Position numbers and translations under genes: made by a program. From the IMG/VR virus record IMGVR_UViG_3300046462_000042, positions 1 through 24,469 of that record: DNA of 24,469 nt; one strand, written 5' to 3'. Of the stretch, positions 15,944 to 22,024 are shown piece after piece (position 1 is the first letter of the stretch; each line of letters starts with the position of its first letter). The notes under the pieces are model-generated. The model searched no databases. It was not told the DNA's origin and worked only from the letters and a program-made list of their open reading frames with translations. The DNA comes from a virus.

Positions 15944-16156
15944 CTAGAGAGCGACTTTTACAACGTTGCCAGCGCTCGTATCAATCCAGAGCTGGCCGGT
16001 ACCTGCAGCAGGCTGAACGGTCGGCAACTGGGCCAGCACAGCCAAAAGCATGTTGATAGACGTGCGCTGAGTCGTGCCGCTGGACTGCGCGTAGATCGGA
16101 ACTTGGTCGGCGAGGTTCGGAGTCTGGTCGTAGCAGAGATTGTTGATCGTCGTCAT
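15944..16156 (-). CDS. Small fibre/tail adaptor-type protein
   Basis: A 70-residue protein, MTTINNLCYDQTPNLADQVP..., with GDQIPVY-like text (LADQVPIYAQSSGTTQRTSI) and a closing AAGTGQLWIDTSAGNVVKVAL. The LADQVPIY and RTSINMLL segments are typical of short adaptor regions found at the N-termini of podophage tail fibres and of small proteins encoded beside them. The gene lies three bases after the gp4-like stop and nine before the adaptor paralogue. The role is inferred from location and this resemblance. Confidence 0.66.
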   Translation of the reverse strand: MTTINNLCYDQTPNLADQVPIYAQSSGTTQRTSINMLLAVLAQLPTVQPAAGTGQLWIDTSAGNVVKVAL

Positions 16157-16159
16157 GAC

Positions 16160-16681
16160 CTAGAATCCGTTGATGTTGTTGTCGCCGCTCCACAGATCCA
16201 TCTCGGGATCAAACGCAGCATCCGGGCCGGCATCGAGCTTCGGAGGTTTGTTCACGTAGAACTGCACGCCATCCCCCCAAATCTGATTGCCCGAACCGAC
16301 AGGCATGTTCGTGTTGCGCTGATACTGGGGAATCCGCTTCCCTGCGTAGAGCATCTGATCCCGCGCGATCTTCAATTGAGCAACCGTGATGCTCGACAGG
16401 TTCTTGCCAATGCTCGGCGCCGAGATGATCGCAGCAGACAGGATCACGAGATTGACGAGATGCATCGGGATATTCACGACCGTTTCGAGGTTCGCAATCC
16501 CCGGAGCGTCTGCGTAGCTCCAACCTGGCACACGCGCGCCCTTCACTTCGAGTTCGGCCAGATACGCATCCAGTCGGTCGGAGATGCGCTCCAAGTCCTC
16601 CGGTTCCATGTCGTACACGGCCGAAGTCAGGCCCAGTTCGCCTAGACCTTGCTGCACGAAGTAGGATTTCGGAGCTTTCAT
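16160..16681 (-). CDS. Head-completion / tail accessory factor, P22 gp4-like
   Basis: A 173-residue protein (P22 gp4 has 166). It starts MKAPKSYFVQQGLGELGLTS, has the helical opening with a D-x-EPEDLERISDRLDAYLAELE segment, a membrane-free hydrophobic middle helix, and the family signature NTNMPVGSGNQIW near residue 130, close to MPTGSGN in P22 gp4. In P22, gp4 binds beneath the portal after packaging and joins it to gp10 while keeping DNA inside. The gp10-like gene downstream fits that role. GGA lies seven bases before the ATG. A 19-codon frame upstream overlaps its start (ATGA). Confidence 0.82.
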   Translation of the reverse strand: MKAPKSYFVQQGLGELGLTSAVYDMEPEDLERISDRLDAYLAELEVKGARVPGWSYADAPGIANLETVVNIPMHLVNLVILSAAIISAPSIGKNLSSITVAQLKIARDQMLYAGKRIPQYQRNTNMPVGSGNQIWGDGVQFYVNKPPKLDAGPDAAFDPEMDLWSGDNNINGF

Positions 16682-16737
16682 GGCTTATCCGAGTGGATCA
16701 TTTCTTCCAGCCCCGCAGCGACCGAGCAGATTTTCAT
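16678..16737 (-). CDS. Possible 19-residue micro-gene ahead of the gp4-like gene
   Basis: ATG 16735-16737 opens a 19-codon frame (MKICSVAAGLEEMIHSDKP) that ends in TGA overlapping the gp4-like ATG by ATGA. It begins five bases after the stop of the preceding gene. Third codon positions are mostly G or C, as in the neighbours. No strong ribosome site is visible. It may be a real small protein or just a coupling leader for gp4. Confidence 0.38.
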   Translation of the reverse strand: MKICSVAAGLEEMIHSDKP

Positions 16738-16741
16738 CTCG

Positions 16742-17044
16742 TCACGCGGCCGGCTGAGTCGTTTCTTCTGCACTGCCAAGCTTCGCCTTCAGTTCCTTGG
16801 CCGCTTTCGTGCGCCCATCCAGCTTCACCTGCTCGTCCGCGATCTGAGCCTGAAGCGCGGCGTTCTCTTTCTCCAGCTTCGCCAGATCGGCAGCGTCAAG
16901 CGCTTCCCGAGCCGATGCGAACCAGCCCGAGGCGATGTGCTGATCGTGCTCCGTCTCGTCGACGACCTTCTGCGCGAGCTTGCCCCACACTTTCTCGCCT
17001 TCGCCCGCTGCATCTTCGAGCGGCTTGAATACGGCAATCGACAT
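16742..17044 (-). CDS. Unknown coiled-coil protein, first late gene
   Basis: A 100-residue protein beginning MSIAVFKPLEDAAGEGEKVW. Residues about 50-90 (LAKLEKENAALQAQIADEQV, then LDGRTKAAKELKAKL) form a strongly heptad-like coiled coil. The N-terminal half is acidic and helical. There is no membrane segment or signal peptide. AGGGG sits well before the ATG. It is the first gene downstream of the predicted late promoter, after a leader of about 95 bases. I do not recognise the family. A small virion or assembly factor that dimerises through its coiled coil is plausible but unproven. Confidence 0.7.
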   Translation of the reverse strand: MSIAVFKPLEDAAGEGEKVWGKLAQKVVDETEHDQHIASGWFASAREALDAADLAKLEKENAALQAQIADEQVKLDGRTKAAKELKAKLGSAEETTQPAA

Positions 17045-17147
17045 GTTTTCCCCTAGAAATGCTTCTCGCGCGGATCACAGCAGGTTTCACCCTCGCTGAT
17101 CTGCCGCGCGCACCACCAACAACGCAGAATACTTAGGTTTCCTGCGT

Positions 17148-17175
17148 ATTTTATCTTAAATGGGATATATATCAA
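17148..17175 (-). promoter_or_regulatory. Candidate late promoter (sigma70-like)
   Basis: On the minus strand TTGATA (17170-17175) is followed, after 16 bases, by TAAAAT (17148-17153). This sits in the most AT-rich stretch of the right half, in the only sizeable gap (17045-17179) between the early and late leftward genes. Transcription would start about 95 bases before the first late gene. Confidence 0.6.
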
Positions 17176-17179
17176 CGGT

Positions 17180-17383
17180 TTAGTGCCCGATCACCTCGGC
17201 CGTGCAATGCGCGCACACGAGACTGCGCATCGTCAGGTGAAAAGTCACCGAGCCGCACGGACATCCCGTGTATCTGAGGTTCGCTCCGTGCTTCTCGTAC
17301 AGCGATTCCTCGACCTTCGGCGAGAAGTCTTCCTCAACTGCGAGGAGTAGACTCGTATCGTTCATCTTGTGGAATGGAGTCAT
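17180..17383 (-). CDS. Small zinc-ribbon-like protein
   Basis: A 67-residue protein whose ATG overlaps the stop of the upstream gene (ATGA). The C-terminal part holds a C-x-C pair (GCPCGSVTF, about residues 41-43) and a C-x-x-C pair (VCAHCTAEV, about 57-60) separated by about 13 residues, as in a zinc ribbon. The N-terminus (MTPFHKMNDTSLLLAVEEDF) is unremarkable and M7 is another possible start. Such phage zinc ribbons bind nucleic acid or protein. No more specific role is visible. It is the last gene before the predicted late promoter. Confidence 0.66.
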   Translation of the reverse strand: MTPFHKMNDTSLLLAVEEDFSPKVEESLYEKHGANLRYTGCPCGSVTFHLTMRSLVCAHCTAEVIGH

Positions 17384-17628
17384 TTCCCCGCCTTCACGAT
17401 GTTTATCTGCACGGCCGGCGCGCCTTCCTTGCCGCTCAGTTCCATCTGCATCGCAGTCAGGTCAGGCAGACTCTTCCGCAGAAGGATTTCGATTGCCTTC
17501 AATCTGCTCATCGGAATTTCGGATTCCGTAGCACCAAGTGCATAATTCTGCAAGACATTTATCAACTGACTTGCCTGAATCTTTGCCCGAACATCTTCCT
17601 GGTGCGTCTTACGCAGGCGCGCTGCCAT
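17380..17628 (-). CDS. Probable terminase small subunit or related packaging protein
   Basis: An 82-residue protein: MAARLRKTHQEDVRAKIQAS, then QLINVLQNYALG, then SRLKAIEILLRKSLPDLTAM and a short C-terminal strand (APAVQINIVKAGK). Short phage proteins with this QASQLIN...LKAIEILLRKSLPDL layout are, as I recall, often annotated as small terminase subunits, which recognise pac/cos DNA and load TerL. Evidence against is its distance from terL (about 14.5 kb) and its lack of an obvious helix-turn-helix. GGAGGATGAA just upstream gives a good ribosome site within the previous gene's end. Confidence 0.5.
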   Translation of the reverse strand: MAARLRKTHQEDVRAKIQASQLINVLQNYALGATESEIPMSRLKAIEILLRKSLPDLTAMQMELSGKEGAPAVQINIVKAGK

Positions 17629-17629
17629 T

Positions 17630-17800
17630 TCATCCTCCCTTGTTTGCTTCTACCGCGATCTCATCCCGCAGAATCTGAGCTGCTGCAACGAGTTCATGCG
17701 CTTCGTGCCATGCCGCCTCGCCGGTCGACGACTTGAGCCGTTCGACACGCTTCTCGACTTCGGCAAGCCATGATGCGGCTGTGTTTGATTTGACTGTCAT
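17630..17800 (-). CDS. Unknown small protein (56 residues)
   Basis: The frame runs from ATG 17800, overlapping the HNH gene stop (ATGA), to TGA 17630, two bases before the next ATG. The protein (MTVKSNTAASWLAEVEKRVE...) is two amphipathic helices, WLAEVEKRVERLKSS and AWHEAHELVAAAQILRDEI, with Ala, Glu and Lys dominant. I recognise no family. The tight joints on both sides and matching codon use make it a convincing gene. Confidence 0.72.
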   Translation of the reverse strand: MTVKSNTAASWLAEVEKRVERLKSSTGEAAWHEAHELVAAAQILRDEIAVEANKGG

Positions 17801-18075
17801 TTTCTACCCCCGTAAAGTCGTTCGATCGTTGCCGCGAGGCAGTCTAGTTCGCTTACCTTTACCACTTCCCACATGCGGCGCTGGCCGTGGATTCCGTTGA
17901 AGCTTCCTTGATGGCAGTCTTTGCAAAGTGGAATCACGCAGAATCCGGGGCTTTTCCTTCCAGGCGTGCGGCCGGCGAGGATGTGATGCGCATCGCTCGG
18001 GCCGTGGGCGTCACATACTGCGCAGTTCAATTCCTTGACTCGGGCGATGTGAAGTCGTTCGGCTGCGGCTGTCAT
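17797..18075 (-). CDS. Ref-like HNH nuclease (RecA-dependent type)
   Basis: A 92-residue protein starting at ATG 18075, which overlaps the ninB stop (ATGA). A longer frame upstream lies inside ninB in another frame and was rejected. It has a zinc pair C18/C21 (NCAVCDAHG), the HNH-type DAHHI motif (H30-H31) and a second Cys pair C51/C54 with H55 (PLCKDCHQGSF). It ends in WEVVKVSELDCLAATIERLYG. This order matches the core of phage P1 Ref, a nuclease that cuts DNA in RecA-bound loops, though Ref itself is longer. With NinB next to it the pair forms a small recombination module. Dependence on RecA is inferred from the family only. Confidence 0.78.
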   Translation of the reverse strand: MTAAAERLHIARVKELNCAVCDAHGPSDAHHILAGRTPGRKSPGFCVIPLCKDCHQGSFNGIHGQRRMWEVVKVSELDCLAATIERLYGGRK

Positions 18076-18458
18076 TCCTCGCTCCCGGAAAATCTCACCC
18101 CACGTTCTGCCCCGAACGCCGATGCAATCTCCATCAGGTCCGACATCTCGCGGACCGTCATCTTGCTTGTCGACTGGCCGAGCACCACGAATCCGCCGTC
18201 TAGGCCCGGGACGGCGCGCTGCTGCTTGAGCGAGGCCGAAAAAACATGCTTCCAGTCTTCCGGCTTCAACTTCTGGCCGTGCCATTCGACTTGCTCGGAG
18301 ATGTCAGTGAGAAGGGCCCAGAAACGCGCATTCTGGTCTAGGCTGCGCGTTGCCGGCTTTACCTCGACGATGAATCCGAGCTTGGCTGTCGCCACCATGC
18401 TGATGGCATTTCGTCGCACGATCTCATTGGCCAGCTTGAACACTCGGCGCTCGCTCAT
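18072..18458 (-). CDS. ninB: NinB recombination protein
   Basis: A 128-residue protein matching the lambda NinB (Orf) family. After an N-terminal strand region (ISMVATAKLGFIVEVKPATR) comes the signature RSLDQNARFWALLTDISEQ (residues about 38-56), followed by WHGQKLKPEDWKHVFSASL and the closing TVREMSDLMEIASAFGAERG. Lambda Orf binds single-stranded DNA and SSB and supports RecBCD/RecFOR-type recombination in phage replication. The gene starts by ATGA overlap with the 58-residue gene upstream and overlaps the Ref-like gene downstream. Confidence 0.92.
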   Translation of the reverse strand: MSERRVFKLANEIVRRNAISMVATAKLGFIVEVKPATRSLDQNARFWALLTDISEQVEWHGQKLKPEDWKHVFSASLKQQRAVPGLDGGFVVLGQSTSKMTVREMSDLMEIASAFGAERGVRFSGSEE

Positions 18459-18631
18459 GTCGGCTCCTGCATCGCCATCCGAGTAGGCAACTTTGGCTTA
18501 TTCATATCTTGCGTTTCAAGCAGCGCGACCTGAGCGGCCAGCCATGTGCGCCAATGGTTCTCTTTGACCGACGCTAGAAGGCATCCGCCCTCTTTCCGAT
18601 AATGATCCTCAAACATTTCTCGATTGGTCAT
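18455..18631 (-). CDS. Unknown small protein (58 residues)
   Basis: ATG 18631 has AAGGAG seven bases upstream, and the preceding micro-gene's stop overlaps it (ATGA). The protein reads MTNREMFEDHYRKEGGCLLA, then HWRTWLAAQVALLETQ, and has no recognisable motif beyond two short helices with conserved-looking Trp residues. Phages often have such short proteins with a W-x-x-W helix near recombination and replication genes, of unknown role. The longer frame starting upstream overlaps two other genes and was rejected. Confidence 0.66.
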   Translation of the reverse strand: MTNREMFEDHYRKEGGCLLASVKENHWRTWLAAQVALLETQDMNKPKLPTRMAMQEPT

Positions 18632-18720
18632 TTCTGCTCCTTCTGCTCTGTTGGCTTGGTCCAGTCGCGCCGTTTGATACCGAGCGCGATCCAAAGGGCG
18701 TCGAAATCGGCGGGGATCAT
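18628..18720 (-). CDS. 30-residue micro-protein
   Basis: ATG 18718-18720 overlaps the stop of the Myb/SANT-like gene (ATGA), and its TGA at 18628 overlaps the next ATG (ATGA). The frame therefore joins two genes exactly with no spare bases. The product is MIPADFDALWIALGIKRRDW followed by a charged tail TKPTEQKEQK, whose codons also contain the ribosome site of the next gene. It may be a functional peptide or a coupling leader. Confidence 0.6.
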   Translation of the reverse strand: MIPADFDALWIALGIKRRDWTKPTEQKEQK

Positions 18721-19316
18721 GCCGCTGCCTCTTCAAAGTCACGCAACGCCATCGACTGCTGGTAGACACGGCTTTCGTAGCGTCCTTTGCTCAGCTTCGG
18801 AGGCTCCGTGTTCAGAACCTGTGCCATCGCGACGGCGAAGACATTCCCGAGTACCTTGCCTTCCTTCATCCGCTTATTGACGTAACGCGTCCGGTTGTAT
18901 TCCTTCTTCGACTTCGGGCCGGGGCTGATCGCGTCTTCGTGATTGCCGATTCCGTACACAGCGATGTAGCAACCACCAGGACGCGTTCGGCGCCACGCAT
19001 GAATGTGAATCTTCTTCTCCGCGTATGGGTCGCGGAGAAGGTCTGAGGCGTGCTTGATCGTGCATTTGAACCGGTCTGCGATCTGACGCGAACTGAAAAC
19101 GTAGCCATTCATCATCTCGCGCATGACAATCGCCAAGATCGTCGAACGATTCCCACGGTTCATATGCGGACGCGGCCCAAGTTTTAGCGCTTGCACGCGT
19201 ACCATAATCGCCCGCTCAGTGCGGTTCGGGATCAACGGCAGGCACGACTTAATCAGCTTGTCGCTTGCCCACGTGTCTCGGATGATCTGGTCTTCTTCTT
19301 TCGTCCACTTGCTCAT
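18717..19316 (-). CDS. Myb/SANT-like DNA-binding phage protein
   Basis: A 199-residue protein. Residues 1-47 (MSKWTKEEDQIIRDTWASDK, then a SCLPLIPNRTERAIMVRVQALKLG helix) follow the Myb/SANT pattern: spaced Trp/aromatic residues, an acidic first helix and an R-x-x-x-A-I-x-x-R recognition helix. Residues about 57-95 (TILAIVMREMMNGYVFSSRQ, ADRFKCTIKHASDLLRD) look like a second winged-helix type DNA-binding unit. The C-terminus is basic. It probably acts as a regulator or replication accessory. Position late in the early operon, ahead of the late promoter, makes a late-gene activator attractive but unproven. It overlaps both neighbours (ATGA). Confidence 0.68.
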   Translation of the reverse strand: MSKWTKEEDQIIRDTWASDKLIKSCLPLIPNRTERAIMVRVQALKLGPRPHMNRGNRSTILAIVMREMMNGYVFSSRQIADRFKCTIKHASDLLRDPYAEKKIHIHAWRRTRPGGCYIAVYGIGNHEDAISPGPKSKKEYNRTRYVNKRMKEGKVLGNVFAVAMAQVLNTEPPKLSKGRYESRVYQQSMALRDFEEAAA

Positions 19317-19825
19317 GCTGCGCTCCTCAGTTCATATCGCGTCGTCTTCTTGAACGGCGCCACGCCGACCACCTGCCCCTCGCGCATCCGCTTCTCGATC
19401 TGATCCGATGCCCAAACGTATTTCCGCTTGCTCACCGTCTCGACTAGTTCCTCGAACACGTGTATCCCGCCATTGACGGCCGTAAGCTCGTCGCCGGTAC
19501 TTACCCTGCGGCCCATCGCGAAGAACCGCTCTTGCACCGAAATAAGCGCGTTGCCGGCGTCATATACAGCTTGCAGACCGATGTGCTTGTTTTTCGCTTG
19601 CTCGCACAGCACGAGGCAGACATTGCAGGCGGTCACGAGTGCGCCCCAGTCGTCTTGTGTCGCTTCGCCCTTGGAGAGCGCCAGCGCGGCCATGTGCGTC
19701 GTCAGCAGTACCTTTTCCTTCAGTTCGCCCCTCAGCGGTTCGTCGCCTTCGAATAGCGTCGTTACCGTGTCCTTTACTCCGACCTTCGGCACGTACTTGC
19801 GTCTTGGTTTCCGATTCCCTGCCAT
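19313..19825 (-). CDS. Unknown phage protein (170 residues)
   Basis: The protein starts with a basic tail (MAGNRKPRRKYVPKVGVKDT), has a long helical centre (LKEKVLLTTHMAALALSKGE, ALVTACNVCLVLCEQAKNKH) and closes with FKKTTRYELRSAA. GGGAGG just before the ATG is a good ribosome site. No catalytic motif or membrane segment is visible. Similar proteins with an RRKYVPK-like start occur, as I recall, in phages of this host group without a known job. The stop overlaps the next ATG (ATGA). Confidence 0.72.
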   Translation of the reverse strand: MAGNRKPRRKYVPKVGVKDTVTTLFEGDEPLRGELKEKVLLTTHMAALALSKGEATQDDWGALVTACNVCLVLCEQAKNKHIGLQAVYDAGNALISVQERFFAMGRRVSTGDELTAVNGGIHVFEELVETVSKRKYVWASDQIEKRMREGQVVGVAPFKKTTRYELRSAA

Positions 19826-19840
19826 TTCTCCCTCCCCCGT

Positions 19841-20068
19841 TTAATCTTCAAGCCCTGCCAAATAATCGATTGAGCATTCCAACACCTGAGCCATCTCAAC
19901 CACGATCAAGAATTTCGGCATTGCACCGCGGTTCTCAATGGCCGATATCGTGCTAGGGAAAACTCCCACCTGCGCCGCAAATTCGCGAAGCCCGAATCCA
20001 CGGCGAACGCGCTCGGCTTTGAGCCTCGTCCCGAAATCTCCAGTACCCGGCTTGCGTGCGAATGCCAT
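19841..20068 (-). CDS. XRE-family helix-turn-helix protein
   Basis: A 75-residue single-domain protein: GTRLKAERVRRGFGLREFAA, then QVGVFPSTISAIENRG and a final KFLIVVEMAQVLECSIDYLAG. This is the five-helix XRE/Cro fold, with helix 2-3 (LREFAAQVGVFPSTISAIE) as the DNA-reading unit. AAAGGA stands six bases before ATG 20068. A GTG three bases upstream is the alternative. Far from the immunity switch and inside the early operon, it may tune delayed early or late genes rather than the lysogeny decision. Confidence 0.83.
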   Translation of the reverse strand: MAFARKPGTGDFGTRLKAERVRRGFGLREFAAQVGVFPSTISAIENRGAMPKFLIVVEMAQVLECSIDYLAGLED

Positions 20069-20078
20069 CACCGATCCT

Positions 20079-20399
20079 TTAGCTCACGTCGACAATGCGA
20101 TGGCGCCATTCCTTTGCCTTCGCGTCCCACTTCCACCCGTACACATGCAGCGTCCAACCTAGCTTTCTGAGCTCGCCGATATGGTCCGACTCGGCTATCT
20201 TCTTCACCCGCGCCGGAACGTTGCTCCAACTGGTCGGCTGTAATCCGAGTACTTCGCCGTCCTTTATCGCTATCTGGTCCAGAATCCCGAATAGATCGAC
20301 TCGGATTCGTGCGCCCGGCAACCAGCGTTCGACGGTCCACACGAGCCAGCCCTGTTCTTTCAGCAGCTCGGCCGTCAGTGCCGATGGACTGCGCTTCAT
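20079..20399 (-). CDS. PD-(D/E)XK-fold-like protein with altered catalytic motif
   Basis: A 106-residue protein. The layout RIRVDLFGILDQIAIKDGEVLGLQPTSWSN resembles nuclease-fold phage proteins: D35 in RVDLFG, D41 in ILDQIA, then a hydrophobic strand LGLQPT where an E-x-K would normally be but Q54-x-T56 is present. A conserved-looking R64 (VPARVKKI) and a final strand GWTLHVYGW follow. It may be a Holliday-junction or VRR-type enzyme with an unusual active site, or a non-catalytic DNA-binding relative. GGAGG is 5 bases before ATG 20399, which overlaps the previous stop (TGATG). Confidence 0.66.
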   Translation of the reverse strand: MKRSPSALTAELLKEQGWLVWTVERWLPGARIRVDLFGILDQIAIKDGEVLGLQPTSWSNVPARVKKIAESDHIGELRKLGWTLHVYGWKWDAKAKEWRHRIVDVS

Positions 20400-20653
20400 C
20401 AGTCCTCCGTCTCTTCGAGTTCGCCAATGTAAGGATGCGCAACGCCATGTTCAGCGCACCAGACGGCAAGCCCGCGGCCTTCTGATTCCTCGTATCCCTT
20501 CCGATGCGCCGTTGCCAGCGAGGAAAGGAACTGGATGAATTCGGTCGGATTGGCTCTCACCGACTCGCGAACATGCTTTTTCATCGCCTCCGTCCACACG
20601 TAGATCGCGGACAGGTAGCGCAGGTCGGCCAGGAATTCCGGCGATACTTTCAT
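20399..20653 (-). CDS. Unknown small protein (84 residues)
   Basis: ATG 20653 overlaps the helicase stop by one base (TGATG) and its own stop overlaps the next ATG similarly. The protein (MKVSPEFLADLRYLSAIYVW...) looks all-helical, with a C-terminal CAEHGVAHPYIGELEE segment. It shows no motif I can name. The gene sits between helicase and nuclease-like genes, so it may help replication or recombination. That is context only. Confidence 0.68.
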   Translation of the reverse strand: MKVSPEFLADLRYLSAIYVWTEAMKKHVRESVRANPTEFIQFLSSLATAHRKGYEESEGRGLAVWCAEHGVAHPYIGELEETED

Positions 20654-21612
20654 CAGAAGTCCTCCAGCGGAACGCCCGTACCGTCGACGTGATAGCGGCG
20701 CGGATGCTGGCCATGGTTCTCGACGTACTGCATCGACTGCATATCGAACCAAAGCCCGATGGAACCCTCGAAATCGCCGTTGCGTTGCTTCTCGATCGAC
20801 AGGAAACAGTCCGGACCGAACTTGACCTCGTTCTCTTCAGCCTTCGGAACCTTCAGCTTTCCATCGAGAACCGCTTCTTTGCGCTTGTTGCGCCAGACGA
20901 TGAACAGGTTGTCGGCCAAGTCGGTAATCGATCCACTGCCCTTGATGTCGAACTTGCCCGGACGTTCATACTCGCTACCGCCCTTCTTCACGTGTGCCAC
21001 GAGGTGGATATGCACGCCTGTGTCCTGCGCGATAGCCGTTAGCGAATTCACGAAATCTTTCTGGCCGTTGTAGTCGTCGTCGCCCGGGACACACTTCATG
21101 AGGTTGTCGATCACGAAATGCTGAATCCCGAAGTTCTCAACGGCGTAGCGGACGATCGCGAGCATCTTCTGGGGCTTCACACTGCCCGTATGGTCGTAGA
21201 GCCACAGGCGACCGTCTGTCCAGTCATGCATGCCGCGGATGAACTCAACATTCGGATAGCCAGAGGCGAACGCCTGCTTGGCCATGCGGAGCATCGTCTT
21301 TTCCGGCTTCATTTCCAGCGAGGCGATACATACGCGCTGGTCCTGCACGCACAGGTCCAAAGAGACTTGGCTAGTAATCATTGACTTGCCGTGCCCGTTG
21401 ATTCCGCCCCAGATCGTCACTTCGCCGGTACGGAATTCGAACGCCTTTTCGCTTTTCTGCCAGCCGAGCGTTACCGGCGCGTGATTCTGTCTTGCGTACA
21501 AGGCATCGATGACGCCCTGTGACCATTCCTTTGCCGGCCTGATCTTGTGCACCTCTTCCGACTCGCTCATGTAGTCGGCAAGGTCGATCGTGTCTCCGTC
21601 GATCACTCTCAT
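20653..21612 (-). CDS. Replicative DNA helicase (DnaB / T7 gp4 C-terminal type)
   Basis: A 319-residue RecA-fold ATPase. Walker A is GGINGHGKS (residues 69-77). The following segment SLEMKPEKTMLRMAKQA (about 96-112) is the typical DnaB H1a-like region. Walker B-type HFVIDNLMKCV comes at about 160, and a HLVAHVKKG motif with GSGSITDLADNLFIVWRNK (about 192-235) matches hexameric helicases of this class. There is no primase domain, so priming would need another protein or the host. An in-frame extension upstream lacks helicase-like sequence and I preferred ATG 21612. With the O-like protein two genes upstream it forms the replication module. Confidence 0.87.
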   Translation of the reverse strand: MRVIDGDTIDLADYMSESEEVHKIRPAKEWSQGVIDALYARQNHAPVTLGWQKSEKAFEFRTGEVTIWGGINGHGKSMITSQVSLDLCVQDQRVCIASLEMKPEKTMLRMAKQAFASGYPNVEFIRGMHDWTDGRLWLYDHTGSVKPQKMLAIVRYAVENFGIQHFVIDNLMKCVPGDDDYNGQKDFVNSLTAIAQDTGVHIHLVAHVKKGGSEYERPGKFDIKGSGSITDLADNLFIVWRNKRKEAVLDGKLKVPKAEENEVKFGPDCFLSIEKQRNGDFEGSIGLWFDMQSMQYVENHGQHPRRYHVDGTGVPLEDF

Positions 21613-21613
21613 T

Positions 21614-22024
21614 TCAAAACCCCATTTGAACGAATTCTTTCCGCTTCCATTCCGGCCACGTATCCAACTCGATGGCCAGCGTCTTCGACATCGCGCGGCG
21701 ATGCGCAATGTCATGCTTTACCGGGAAATCGAAATGCACTTCCGCACCGGTCTTCAGGTCGACGTCCCACAGCGATAGCGACTTCGGCTGCTCGTTGCGG
21801 ATCGCCCGGAGCTGCTGCGCGATGCTCTGACCTTTCCTGGCGAACGCGATCACATCGAGGCCGATCACCCATCGCCAGTCGTAATCCAGATCAGGCTTGG
21901 CAACGACCGTGAAGCCGTTGTCGTCGTTATCGATGCGGCCCACGAACGACACCAGAACCCAGACGGCCGGCTGCTTGCCGCGGCGACGCATGTCGACAAT
22001 CTCTGCTGCGTTGGCTGCGATCAC
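21614..22024 (-). CDS. Unknown replication-module protein (136 residues)
   Basis: The ATG overlaps the O-like gene stop (ATGA), and the gene ends one base before the helicase start region. The N-terminus (MIAANAAEIVDMRRRGKQPA) is helical, followed by strands (VWVLVSFVGRIDNDD, WRWVIGLDVIAFARKG) and a C-terminal charged helix (KTLAIELDTWPEWKRKEFVQ). No nuclease or ATPase motif is visible. Its place between replication initiator and helicase suggests a helicase loader or similar partner, but nothing in the sequence proves it. Confidence 0.7.
   Translation of the reverse strand: MIAANAAEIVDMRRRGKQPAVWVLVSFVGRIDNDDNGFTVVAKPDLDYDWRWVIGLDVIAFARKGQSIAQQLRAIRNEQPKSLSLWDVDLKTGAEVHFDFPVKHDIAHRRAMSKTLAIELDTWPEWKRKEFVQMGF

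Noticed and set aside
13501-16156. Search for a diversity-generating retroelement near the fibre genes (known in the Bordetella podophage)
   Set aside because: No reverse transcriptase frame or template/variable repeat pair is visible in the window; the adaptor duplication is N-terminal and does not look mutagenised.
17797-18285. Longer start for the HNH gene (162 codons)
   Set aside because: The added 70 residues lie in another frame of ninB and are Arg/Gly-rich without structure; ATG 18075 gives the normal ATGA joint.
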